Origin: Taudactylus pleione
Lineage: Eukaryota; Chordata; Amphibia; Anura; Myobatrachidae
Direction of reading: 5' to 3'
DNA length: 64,000 nt
Assembly (NCBI GenBank): GCA_031769625.1
Contig: JAUIMM010000601.1
Span: 2,417,501-2,481,500, forward strand
Positions 11,437 through 22,620 of the stretch are shown one piece after another (within the stretch, counting starts at the first letter, position 1; each line of letters opens with the position of its first letter). The notes under the pieces were generated by a model. That model had not been told where the DNA came from, ran no database searches, and was given only the letters and a program-made list of their open reading frames with translations. The translations under genes were made by a program, and so were the position numbers.

Positions 11437-11476
11437 AAACGCGTTTCCCTGTGTAACACAGCTTCGTCAGAGGCAA
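11437..11476 (-). ncRNA. Hammerhead-ribozyme-like motif with intact core
   Basis: On the minus strand: CTGACGA (11464-11470), a hairpin CTGTG-TTA-CACAG, then GAAAC (GAAA at 11444-11447) and GCGTTTGG. Position 7 of the core may be any base, so CUGACGA meets the consensus. Weak stem I pairing (CC with GG) is available. The motif lies just beyond the left arm of the 10378-13216 element. Confidence 0.68.
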
Positions 11477-12024
11477 CAAGAGTGAATAGACTCCGTACGA
11501 TCCTGGTTTAAATCCTGCTTTCATTATTGCTTAATTGAAAGGTTCTGGAGTTTAACTCTTTCCTAGTAATTATTCAGCTGTGAATGATTTTCTCACTTGG
11601 TCTTACAATTAATCATGCTAGTCAAATGCAGTATTACTCTCAGCTTCATTATTGTGTATGAAGAAACGGTCAGAAGAAACTTGAAACTAAAATTATTTTA
11701 CACATAAAGATATGCCTAAAACTCTGAATAACATAATCATATCCTTTTGATCATTATTTCTTATCTTTTATTTTCTATATTTAATCTTTACTACTAGATG
11801 ATACAGTAGTCCTTACTCCTTTTCCAAATGAGATTTTATTTAAATATAAATTGATATCCACAACCAAAAAATATATTTATATATAAAAAAACCAGAGTAT
11901 TATTTTTGTATTTGTGTAACACATATCCTTTCCAACAATTATACAAACAATACTTAGATTCTAATTGATGCCCATCTATCTCATAAGTAAAACAATGAAT
12001 TCAAATAATGTATATTACCAAACT

Positions 12025-12371
12025 CATAGGGATATAACCAATTACCCACGGGACCTCTACCGTGAGTAATTGAGGCTTGAATGTCCTGCGGCGCAAGGTT
12101 AATCTATTCAATAAAATAGCTTTTGCCCGGCACTTTAAATCTGCTGTCGTGGAAACAGTGTGTTATTGCCTCTAGCGCGAGGCCGATTAGGATGGCTTCA
12201 CGCAGATTTTACTTCGCACCTACATGAGGTGCGAGGTAAAGCCCGACAGCGGGGACTCGCGCGCTGGGTCTCAGGGACACCCGCGCATGCATTCCCTGCT
12301 AATTGAATTCCGACAAGTGGGATAATTAGCCACGGGGTAAACCCCGCGGCTAATTGGATAAGCCCCATAGA
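12025..12371. mobile_element. MITE with imperfect inverted ends
   Basis: The ends mirror each other imperfectly (ACCAATTACCCACGGG near 12035 against CGCGGCTAATTGG near 12340). The interior is GC-richer than its surroundings and has hairpins such as CGCACC/GGTGCG near 12218. It sits in the spacer of the 10378-13216 element. The target duplication is unclear. Confidence 0.5.
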
Positions 12372-13230
12372 GTGACAAGGTAGGTAATTGCATCTACTGT
12401 GTACAGGACACACAGAGCAGCTGGAGTGCGGATGCCGCTGCCCGTGCGACGGGCCAACTACATCTCACTGAGCTGAATCTGGGCAGGTGTCCTGCAGACT
12501 GCAGCTGCCATTCACCATTTACACCCAGCTCTGTTGCACCGTGAATGACACCAATTGGGCACTACCAGAGGTAATAGCCGCCGCTAGCTCCTGGAGAGCA
12601 GGGGAGGATGGAGTCTCCTATTGCCAGAGACTGTCCCCCACATTAAGGATTGTCTCCTTTGAACGTGCAGCACCATGGGGCCTCTCAGCTACCTGCTCCA
12701 CTCGGTGACCTTACCAGGGATTATTCAGGTATTTATTCAGGATTTCACTCCCCACTGGGACGTGAGATAATATCCATTTTGAGCATTGGTGATTTGGTGT
12801 GTGACGGACCACGGTGACCTTATCAGTTGAATTTATTCTTTCTGGTCCCATTGCTATTGTGATATCTGTGTAAAGCCATTCTACACAATCACACCAAACA
12901 TCACCCTTGACTATTAGAGATTGATACAATCACTTTGGAACTGTCCTGGTTACAAATTGCTACTTTATATTTAGAACTGAACAAATGCAAACATCTTTCT
13001 AAACAGCATATATCCCTCAATGTCACAAGTATCTACAGAAGCTGTGATTTTTCCTTGAATTTTTATTGTTTTTCTTAATTTTTGGGAATTTTTCTCTGCA
13101 TATATGTGTTTTAGGATTTATCTGTATTTATACAATATTTTAATATTTGTGAATAAATGTATATTTTTTCCTATTGATTGAATACCTCAAGCGCTGCTTA
13201 ATTTTCTGTGCTATACAAGAAAATAGGAAG

Positions 13231-14100
13231 TACTGTAAGCAGGAGAAAATTCAAGTTTAGTTCCATCGTTATTAGAACCAGAGGTTGCTGTAGATATCCT
13301 CCCTGCACATGTAAGAGGGGTGTGGTGCAGTGACTGCTGCCGTGCAGGTGTACTTCCTTTCCTTACCTCGCTTTGCACCCTCTCACCTTCAGGCCGTGTG
13401 TTGAACAGATGCTATCTGGAACTCCCAAATAGAACATGGACATGATGATCTAGGAGGAAGTAGACAATGTGAGTACCGTCCTTCCTCACGTCGACCGACA
13501 TTCCCTACCACACCAAGGGATAAATTTGGTTTTAAGTGAAGATCATCACTCGCACTTTTGGCCTCAGATCCTGAGTTTTCAACTATCGGTATTCATGGAC
13601 CAGGTGAAGACCCATCCTTGCACTGGGATGCAAGGTTCACTGTCCACCCAGAAGGAAGGAAGGAAAAGTAGTGACAAACAAAAAGGGAGAAACAGTACAC
13701 ACAGATATTTCTCACCGTGTCCACTCTTGCTCTTCGTCCGCTCACTCGCCTACAGGTCCCTGTAAGGAGATACACACCACAGCCATGCAGGGCCTAAACA
13801 TATGTCACGCAACTATACATACTAAGACAACATAGCACTCAACCTACAGTTTGTGTGTGCGACATGTATAACAACAACTAAACATTAACCCTGCATGGAA
13901 CACCAATCACAGACTATAAGAACACAATAGCAAAACATGGTGCTGTCCCTTTAAATGCCTGCTACCTACCTATCCAGAGCTGGCCAGCTCCTTTTCTTAG
14001 TGACTGGGGAAACACTACCTTATTAGTGGGAGCCTGACAGATCTCCACAACTGCTCACACCTCTAATCATTTGCACAGGGTCTGCCTTTCTATATCAGTG
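13231..14100. other. Non-coding, mixed composition
   Basis: No convincing gene. Open frames of about 60 to 100 codons at 13469-13775 occur on both strands without recognisable motifs. Some A-rich and GGAA-rich tracts occur near 13640-13690. Confidence 0.4.
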
Positions 14101-14470
14101 GTACACTCTTAATGGGCTCAGGGCCCTGGGCCTAATGCCCAAGGTCTTACCAGTGGCTCAGGCATTTAAGCCTGCCTAATGCAAGGCATTGGAGGGACTT
14201 GGGCCTATTGCCCAGAGTCCCCTTTCTATATTGTGGGTCAGGCCTATGGGCCTACCTAATGATGGGTTCTGGTAGTGGCCTGGGCCTAATGCCCAGCGCC
14301 ACTATATAGTTTGGGTGACTCGGGCAGATTGGCCACCTACTTTTCCCAGTAGTGACCTGAACCTAGTACCCAGGTCACTCACACCTAATTAAGGGTCAAT
14401 CCTTTTATTAGGCCTAATGCCCGCTACTGAGCCCAAGCCTTGTGCCCAACTGTTTACCCATGGGCCTAGT
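14101..14470. repeat. Degenerate tandem repeat around GGGCCTAATGCCC
   Basis: Variants of the palindrome-like block GGGCCTAATGCCC recur about every 40 to 70 bp (near 14127, 14200, 14285 and 14405), joined by variable linkers. This is a decayed minisatellite or a transposon's subterminal repeat. No ORF of note. Confidence 0.55.
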
Positions 14471-15245
14471 GCCCGACAACCCTGGTGGTCTAGAGAGGGG
14501 GTATATGGTAGGCTTCACAGGAGGGCCTACCTGCTCCATTGGAAGAGGCTGCGGGGGGAGCTTCATTTTTTACTTTCCTCCCCCGCAGTCATCTCCGGTC
14601 CTCAGCCACATTCTTTGGCCACTAGCCTGTCCTGGCCAGTGGTGCCACCTCTGCTTCTCTTCTTCCAGCTGGCGCCGCCTGTCTTTTTTCTTGACAACAG
14701 CATCTTCTGGCCTCTACCACGGCCGCTGGACCTGTTGCAATGATGCTATATTTGGGAGGTCTTCTTTCCTCCCTCTCCACCAGCAAACTCTCTTTTACCG
14801 CTCAGGGGCGTCTAATACAAGATGCCGTGAGCGGGCGGGGCTATGACACGGCAAGCCGTGATTGGCTCATCGCATCTGCCTCCTATTGGCTGCTGGCCTG
14901 CAAGCCATGTTCGGCTCGAGGCCAGAGCCATGCACCTGCCACTGTAACCGAGCTGCCGGGCGGCAGGCTGCAATAAGCCTGCACCTGGAGCCAAGCACAG
15001 AGCGCCGCGCCCGACGCTTGACCGGTGCTGGGAACAGATACTCTGTCCTAGCGCCAGCTACTCGCCGCCTCTGCTTCCCCGATGCTGGGAGCAGAAATAG
15101 CATCCCATCACCGGACGCTGATGTGTCCCACAGGGGACACATCTCCTCTTCTTGTGCCGATGCTGGGATCAGCCACTTGATCCCAGCACGGCTCTCCACA
15201 GTAAATGAGTTGGTTACCCAACTCCAGACAACCACCCAATGAGAC
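14471..15245. other. GC-rich, CpG-containing non-coding block
   Basis: Clearly richer in G, C and CpG than the flanks. It contains hairpins (a TGTGTCCC pair near 15122, and GCTGGGATC with its complement near 15162-15188). Overlapping frames of 60 to 134 codons run on both strands with no domain, as high GC predicts. It may be the internal part of an unrecognised repeat. Confidence 0.4.
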
Positions 15246-16790
15246 TGGCTTATCTTTAGGGAATCTATGAAGGCCTGTTGTGTATTGCATGATCCATCCT
15301 AATTATAAAACAGTGCTAGATTTTTTATTTTAATGAACATAATGTTCTCTAAAAAATTGTAAAGAATTTGTTAAGATTTTTTTTCTCAACTTATATCAAA
15401 ACCACTTTAGAAATATTAATTTTCATTATAATAGAAACAGCTGTATTGCTCATAAAGCTTTGTAATGAATGCTCATTTCGTACAAGCTACAAACAATAGA
15501 TTTTTATAATCTAATTGAAAACAAAAGCTTTTGAGGTCCACTAATTTCAAGTCTATAAGACTGAAAAACTTGTGCATATGAATTTGTTCTCAGCTGGCAA
15601 AGTGTTGAAATAACTTGCTGCAGTGGCATGAACAAATTTAATAACAGGTAAGAATACAAATTAACATAGATAAAAAAAAATTAAGAACAAAATACAAGCA
15701 TTTATTTAATCTACAAGGTGCACAGCAGCAAACATGTAATTTAAATGATGTAAATAATAATCCAGATGTATATGGTATAAAAAACAATTAAAAAAGACAT
15801 TGTAAAACATAAACCAGAACATTCAGGTGAGATTTACATGTGAAAACTGAAGAGCTGAGATCACTGGCAAAGTAAGAAAGGTTCAGGGTTGTCATTGTTC
15901 AGTTCAACACATAATTTATTAAGAACAGCTCTTTATCTTTCATAGAATAACTTTAATAAAGGAAACATAGTACAGTGTGTAATGATTAACTTAATGATAA
16001 AGGTGCACATGGCAAAACACAAAACCTTAGGTAAAGATGATAGATACAAATTAATCACTATTGAAAAATATATAATGTTAAATAGTAGCTATAACAATTT
16101 AGACATTGAAATGGAATCAGAGAAACTACTTAATTAATGTGGACAGGAGTCACTGCCTTTCAATAAGATTGAGGAGTTGGCAATATCAATTTCAGTTACA
16201 AGATGATTTTATGAGATGATTGCAGCCATGTGAAATAAAATCCATTATAGAAATATCAAAATAGGTTGTTTATCTTCAAACAAAAAGTGCGATGGTCGCT
16301 CATATCAGCTTAATGACTTAGCACAGGTGCTTGTAAAGGGCAGTTTTTACACTGAACACAGAAAAAAGGGATTTGCCCTTCAGCACACTGTAGCAAAATC
16401 AACAAAAAATACTTAAATCCTACATTATAATACAGATTCAGAGGTATTAGTTACATACATTTGCAAATATATGAATAAGCGCCAGGCCATCGTCAAGGCT
16501 CCTCTATACTGGCGTCCCTAACAATAAGGGGTTCACGTCCGAGAAGCAAGGTACCTCAAAAAAATTCTAGCCAAGGACCATCCCCAGGGCATCACACGAA
16601 AAGGGGCAAAAAGGTGATAGTGAAGTGTAAAGGATAGATGTGTAAGGATAAATCAATAAGTATTAATGAAATATGAAATAATTAAAATGACATAAAAATA
16701 AACAAACAATTTGAAAAGTGATAAAAATTATCTAGGTTGTTTATCTTCTATGCAGTTCCACCCTCATTTAGAAAAAATGTAAAAGTCTAA
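15246..16790. other. AT-rich non-coding DNA
   Basis: No long frame, RNA gene or clear repeat. A GC-richer patch at 16480-16560 could be a fragment of a transposon end. Confidence 0.45.
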
Positions 16791-16794
16791 GTGG

Positions 16795-16950
16795 TATATT
16801 TACCAAAGTGCATGTTTTTTAGAAGTGGAGATGTCGCCCATAGCAACCAGTCATATTCTACTTAACAGTTATTTTGCACCTTGTAGAAGATATGATCTAG
16901 AATTTGATTGGTTGGTATGGGCAACATCTCCACTTCTAAAAACCCGCAAT
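16795..16950. mobile_element. Palindromic MITE
   Basis: A long hairpin: the stretch beginning TTTTTAGAAGTGGAGATG (left arm 16809-16860) returns as its reverse complement at 16899-16946 with a few mismatches, separated by about 40 bp. Non-coding. The exact outer ends and superfamily are uncertain. Confidence 0.65.
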
Positions 16951-17570
16951 TTTATGTTAAAGTTATGTCATCCAAAGTCTATGGTCTCAGAGTAACATCA
17001 GTCCATTTGTTCTCTGTTGTATAGCAGATCCCTGGACCTTTTATGTTTAACCATTTTTCCAGATGTAACCCCAGGTGTTCATGTTATATTGTCTAGTGTC
17101 CATGTGCCATTATCATTGGACTCCAAACATCCAGTTCCAAATATAGTGCATATATTGTATATGTAACTGCTAGGGCCCATTAACAGGTTCTGGTTCTTGG
17201 GTACTTACTTACAGTGTGTATTTATCTGCATATATCTGCTGTGGACAGCCATATTAACAGTGTCTGCTTGTAAAAATTAATTTTCAAAGGAACAAAATCA
17301 GAGGGTCTAAATGGTCTTTGGCTAGCTTATTTATGATTTTCATGGACCACATAAATAATTAAGGTGGAATGTAATAATGTACACATTTTTGGTTAGCTAC
17401 AACTCTTAAAATTAAGGGAACGACAGTGATTTTGGGTTCCAACTTGCTGAAAGTAAAGGTATTTTAATTCATACTATTTACTGTCTCATTTGTGTGTAAT
17501 TGGTGTGTGTTTGTCATTTTAGTATTCTTTATTTATTTTTTGTTTTTTCTTGTGTATGTTTTTTTAATAG
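16951..17570. other. AT-rich non-coding DNA 5' of the L1
   Basis: No ORF or RNA gene seen. It ends in a T-rich tract immediately before the L1 target duplication. Confidence 0.4.
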
Positions 17571-17582
17571 AATGGGGAGGGA

Positions 17583-18080
17583 TCCCCCAACATATATTCC
17601 AGACAGTTCTTCCTAAAATTATTAGCCAAACTCATTACACATAGTAATTCTAGACTGATAGTAGGAGACTTTAATCTAATCTCATCTACATACCTTGATA
17701 AATCTAAGCCTGCCTTGCTCCCCTCTCCACTCCCTAAATTAGGGATTCCCCTTTTTCTTCTAGATTGCAATTAATAGATGCTTAAAGAGAGTTAAATCCT
17801 ACTGAAAAAGACTTCACTTGTGCCTCAGCTGCACACAATTCTTTGTCTAGAATTGACTACCTTTTAGTGTCCAAATCTATATTCCCACAAGTAATAGAAA
17901 TCCATATTGATCCTTTTTTATCTCAGACCATTCCTTAATTAGGATTAAGATCCACCTACATATTGATAAAGGCCCATATAAAATGTGGCATTTCCCCTCT
18001 CATCTTATACGCTCCACCAAATTCAAAAACAGACTTGAGGCGGTTTGGGAGGATATATTGAATTAACAACTCAGACTATG
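17583..18080 (+). pseudogene. L1 AP-endonuclease fragment
   Basis: The first codons after the truncation point read FFLKLLAKLITHSN then RLIVGDFNL, the GDFN motif of APE-type endonucleases that nick target DNA for L1 insertion. The upstream catalytic residues are missing. Frameshifts follow near 17770. Confidence 0.7.
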
Positions 18081-18085
18081 CCGAA

Positions 18086-19600
18086 ATGAATCCCCCTATG
18101 TTTTGGCAGGCTGCTAAGTCAGTGATCAGAGGAGCCATTATTTCGTATGTAGTGGATATAAATAAAAAATACACTTCGTCATATCTCACTCTTCAAAATG
18201 CTTTTACCAATGCCTACCATGCATATAAGCCTAACCCATCACCTAGTACCAAAGGTCAATATCTAGTGGAAAAAAACATTTTGAGGAATTTCTTAGTGAT
18301 ATGGAAGTTAAATATCTTTATGCTACTAATTATAAGTTTCATCAATTCGGGAACAAATCTGGATGAATTCTTTACTATTTTACGAAATGGCTTGCGTCCT
18401 TCCATGCTAGTACATCCACTCAAGACTATGTCAGGTACATTTACCTCCTCTGATAGTAAAATTTCAGATATTATGCAATATTTTTACAAATCCTTATATG
18501 CTTTTGATACTTCTCAGGTAGGCAATACCTCAAATAGCTCGACTTCTAATGCTAATTGGCCCACACTCCAATACCCACATCTGTCACCTGAATAACCTGA
18601 TACAATAATGTCCCCAGTGACTATAGATGAAGTACAAAAGGCAATTCAAAATCTGAAACCATATAAAGCTCCTGGTCCTGATGGGCTCAGCAGTGACTTT
18701 TATAAATTGCTCTCCTTTAACATTGGTATTAGTTTTCAACCATTTATTATCGGGAAATGCTCCACCTTTATACTTTAATCATGCAATTATAAAGGTACTC
18801 CCAAAATCAGGAAGAGATCTATCCTCCCCATCATCCTACAGGCCAATATCACTTTTAAATTCTGATTACAAAATTCTCACAAAAATATTAGCTGATAGAT
18901 TAAATTATTGTTACCCAGTGTAATATACCAAGACCAATCAGACTTCATTTGGGGTAGGCACTATATCTTAATTGTTCGAAGAGTTTTGTCTGCGTTTTAA
19001 CATATGCAGTGTAATGAGACGCCCATTTCTAATCCGAACCTCATTATTTCCTTAGATGCTGAAAATGTCTTTGACCTTATCACCTGGCCCCACCTTCTCC
19101 ATTCATTAAATAAATATGGATTTCCTACTTCTTTCTGTAATTTAATTACCTCACTTTATGCTAACTCACAATCCAAAGTATCCTGCAATGGTTTTCTTTC
19201 ATCACCCTTCCCGATACTAAAAGGCACCAGACAGTGATGCCCATTATCCCCTCTTTTATTTGCCATTGCGATTGAACCCCTAGCCATAACTTTTAGGTCT
19301 TCCACTGACTTCACAGGTATTTCTTTAAGAGAGTTGACTCTTAAAGTTGCCCTCTATGCAGATGACATGTTGTTATTTAGCTCGAACCCAGCCAGCTCAC
19401 TCTCCACAATAATAGACCTTATCAATTGATTTGGCTCCTTTTCTGGTTATAAAATTTATTTTGACAAATCAGAAATCCTTGCAATCTCAGGCACTATATA
19501 GAAGCTATTCCTTTAATGAAAACTTTCAAGCTTAACAAGTCACGGATAAAGTATTGAGGTGTGCAAATTCCTGCTGCCTTACCAGACCTATATAAATCTA
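18086..19600 (+). pseudogene. L1 reverse transcriptase domain, frameshifted
   Basis: Reverse transcriptase blocks appear in order across several frames: LKPYKAPGPDGL near 18650; SYRPISLLN with KILADRLN (18681-18923); LIISLDAENVFDLITWPHLL with SSPFPILKGTRQ (19004-19237), whose first Asp is a catalytic residue; then ALYADDMLLF near 19350, the YADD catalytic box. Domain order and spacing fit the L1 clade. Stops at 18596, 18923 and 19238 break it. Confidence 0.85.
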
Positions 19601-19678
19601 TCTTTTTCCCAAAAATTACTCAGGTATCTGCATTGTTGGATAATTGGAAGCTGCTTCCACTTTCATTGCTAGGATGCA

Positions 19679-21061
19679 TTGCGGTTATTAATGTTTTATT
19701 TATTACAGATGCTTCCTATTAGTATTTCTAAACATGACTTGCTTCATATCCAAAAATTAATGTCTAAATTTATCTGGCAAGATAAAAAAAAACATTTTGC
19801 TATGGCAAAATTATCCCTATCTCAACAAAAGGGAGGCATTGGATATCCTGACATTCAAACATACTCTTTATCATTTTTTTTAGATGCATCAGCAATTGGC
19901 TCCTTAACAGAGGTGTATATACTGACATGGAACTGCCATATTTTTCCCTATTCTCCAGCTGCTTTATTGTACTCGAAATCCCAAAACATTCCCCCTCATA
20001 TGTTATCCCATATTATTTTTAAAGATACGTATCTTGCTTGGAGAACCATAAATAAAAGATTTCACAGAAATTGGAATTCCTCACCCTATATTCCTCTCTG
20101 GGGCAAACCCTCCTTCCCATCAACTCTGACTAATTCAACTTTTAGAATTTGGCATGCAAAAGGCTTATACATTACTGCCAAAGTTTTTGATCCTGGAGGA
20201 TCTTTACTCAGTTTCTCTTATCTAAGACAACAATTTAACATACCAAACTCAAGCTTCTACATGTACCTTCAAAGAAAACTCTTCATCTCTTCCATACCTC
20301 AGGCCATGAAGGAGGTCTCCTTGAAAGATCCTATATGTGTGCTGCTAAACAATACTCTTACTATACCATACAAAATCAAATATCTCTATACAATGTTGGT
20401 GGATTTGTCTTCCAATACTCAGAGAGATAGAACATTATCCATATGGAGATTGGATTGGCCTGATTTGGGAGATGATGAAGATTTATTTCTACACTACGAC
20501 TACACTCTTAAGATATTAAGATCCTCTTGTCTTCAAGAGGTTCATATCAGGACAGTCTTTAGAGCCTGTATAGCCCCTATTCAAAGACAACATTTTACTG
20601 TTTCATACACTGCAGAGTGTCCAAGGTGTCATGTGTCAGTTGCGGGTTTCTTGCACTGTATGTGGGAATGCAGGAATATCAAAAAGTTCTGGCACAAATT
20701 AATAAATTATATAAATTCCTTATGCTCACTCCTGTTGACCCCAGATCCAAAGGCCTGCTTGTGGTCAGATTTTTTGAACTGGGATTTAGTACAAAAAAAA
20801 AAGCAGTTGATCCCATTCCTCATGGTTACAGTTACAGTAGCAAGGAAAATAATTCTATGTCACTGGACAAAAATTTCCTCTCCCTCAGTCTCAGAGGTTA
20901 AAATAAAACTTATCCAGCTATTATATTTTGACAGAAGGGACACCTTTCCTTATATAAATAGAGGAGCTGAAAAATGTTATTCTAAATGGTGTTTCTATAT
21001 AGACTCCTTGGATCCTGCATCTCGAACTCACATTCTTAAAATTTTCAAATCCACAGAGTGA
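19679..21061 (+). pseudogene. L1 ORF2 C-terminal region with Cys motif
   Basis: An intact 460-codon frame following the reverse transcriptase. It opens with sequence typical of the post-RT region of L1-like ORF2 (LMSKFIWQDKKK, GGIGYPDIQTYSLSF) and has CPRCHVSVAGFLHCMWEC at about residues 318-335, a CCHC-like arrangement resembling the C-terminal Cys motif of L1 ORF2p. The first Met is internal; the real frame enters from upstream. The ORF ends 700 bp before the A-rich tail. Confidence 0.85.
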
Positions 21062-21773
21062 TTCTTGTGTAGACAACTCTTAGAGAATACACATATAGAA
21101 ATGTAGTATCTACTAATTTATTTATTTTTGTTTCTCGTAATGTTTATTCCTATCTCACTTATGAAAACTAAAGATATCGTATACATATTCACTTTGTCAT
21201 TATTTGCATGTTTTCATTACTCCTGCTATATTATGCCAACCTAGGATAGTTGGGTCTTTGTTACCTATATAAAGCTATAAATCTATATGAGATTATATCA
21301 TGTTGGTACTCTATGCCTGTGGTCTTTAATCACAAGCACATGACCAGACCGCCCCCCTCCTTCCCCCCACCTTTCCCTTTCCTTCCTATCCAATTTTTTT
21401 TTTATTTCACTGAAAGTCTTGTCCATTGTCTTTCCCCCATGTCAGTTTCCTTTGCTGTCTTATACTGTTCTATAAATATTATGTTAGTTTTGTCTAAGCC
21501 AGCTCAAGATTTGCTATTGTAATTGGTTTATATTTTGTTTGACTATCACAAAACAGATGTGTAAGACATATACTTATTGTTCTTCAGATACATATAGTTT
21601 ATGATATTTTTCCCTTGTAATGCTGGTCATGCATCTGTTCTCTATCTGATTATACAAATCTGCAATTTTTTAACCTGTTATGTATACTGCCTTATACCCT
21701 AAGTATTCTCATTCAATTGTATAATACTTGAAAACTCTTAAAAAAACAGATTTAAATAAAAAATGGGGAGGGA

Positions 21774-22620
21774 GTAAAAAAATTGATGAGGATCACATGT
21801 ACAGTGAGCAGGAAGAGTAATGACATGTAATAACATACAACAGGATATATGCTGAGTAAAAAAAATCAAGGAGAGATCAGTATCAAAATACTGCTGATTG
21901 ATTCAGTGGTTTAGTGCCCAGTAATGGCGTGACTGGTAGGTCCCAGTCAGATGTAGGGGATGATGAAAGTCAATGGAGATTGCAGAATAAGATAATTGCA
22001 GGGTGAAGTAATTGAGGTAACCAGCGGCATCCCACTGGTACCTGATAATCCCAGATGTAGCGCTAAAGGTTGGATGCCTGGGGTGATCTTCTTGAGGAAG
22101 GCAGTACGGACCTGACCGGCAGGTGAGGGGTTAATCCAAAGCAAGTTGTTAAACCTGCTGCATATGTCAGCAGTACATCTGGCCCCAGCTGTCTGCTAGC
22201 AATGCACGCTGGAGTGGCTGCTGCATTGAGTGGCAGGAGTTACAGTTAGGACTCATTAAAGCTGTTCACCATGCACCGCCTCCACACCAGAGACTTATTT
22301 CCTGTGCCTCGCCGCTGTCCGCTCCTTCCTCCAGCCGGCTGCTGCTTCTTTCAGTGTGCGTTCTTACTCCTTCCCATGAGATCTTCTATGCTGCATTACG
22401 TGTCCGAGTCCTCTCCTGTGAGTGTGCAGTCCGTCTGCTACTTATGGGTATGGTCATGTGATAGTGATAGGTCTGCGGCTGTGTAAGTCCACTTGAAAAG
22501 CAGTAATAATAGATACAGATCTCCTCCTTAGATAATGGAATAATGTCTTAGGTCTCCAATGCATTTTCAGCCAGGTTGGCCTTTTTCAAGGAGTTTGGTG
22601 TGGAAAATAAGTCTGGTGAG
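21774..22620 (-). other. PLE-like terminal region with hammerhead-like motif
   Basis: Non-coding; moderately GC-rich at 22060-22450. It carries a degenerate hammerhead motif at 22553-22597 on the minus strand. By analogy with other such blocks here it may be a solo PLE terminal region. No inverted partner was found. The small frame at 22271-22486 shows no domain. Confidence 0.4.
22553..22597 (-). ncRNA. Degenerate hammerhead-like motif (TTGAAAA core)
   Basis: On the minus strand: ACTCC, TTGAAAA, a GGCCA/TGGCT hairpin, GAAAA, palindrome ATGCAT, TGGAG. CTCC and GGAG can pair as stem I, so the fold is retained while the CUGANGA core is lost. Confidence 0.5.

Larger units (their letters stand above)
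10378..13216 (-). mobile_element. Non-autonomous insertion with inverted arms and hammerhead motif
   Basis: A 2.84 kb unit flanked by a perfect 14-bp duplication, AAGAAAATAGGAAG (10364-10377 and 13217-13230). From the left: about 106 bp of unique sequence containing GTAGCGCTATG, an arm (10484-11303), a spacer (11304-12398) and the inverted arm (12399-13216). Arms differ by scattered substitutions. The open frames in the arms (10771-10989, 10992-11213 and their mirrors) are shadows of one non-coding sequence. The spacer holds a hammerhead motif and a MITE. No protein is encoded. The plan matches 49449-50980 and the ends of the PLEs here, so I read it as a PLE-derived or PLE-mobilised element. 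Confidence 0.75.
17571..21773 (+). mobile_element. 5'-truncated L1-type LINE with 12-bp target duplication
   Basis: The element (17583-21761) is flanked by a perfect 12-bp direct repeat, AATGGGGAGGGA, at 17571-17582 and 21762-21773. It starts inside the endonuclease, runs through reverse transcriptase and a C-terminal Cys motif, has about 700 bp of AT-rich 3' region, and ends in A-rich sequence. 5' truncation, an A-rich tail and target duplications are hallmarks of target-primed reverse transcription. The ORF is broken at several points, so the copy is dead. Confidence 0.92.

Noticed and set aside
10771..12929. Two conserved-looking protein pairs (72 and 73 codons)
   Set aside because: Identical frames occur because the two arms are inverted copies of one sequence. 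Conservation reflects recent duplication, not selection.
14417..15290. Several 100 to 134 codon frames on both strands
   Set aside because: GC-rich block with overlapping frames and no recognisable motifs. Coding potential cannot be supported.
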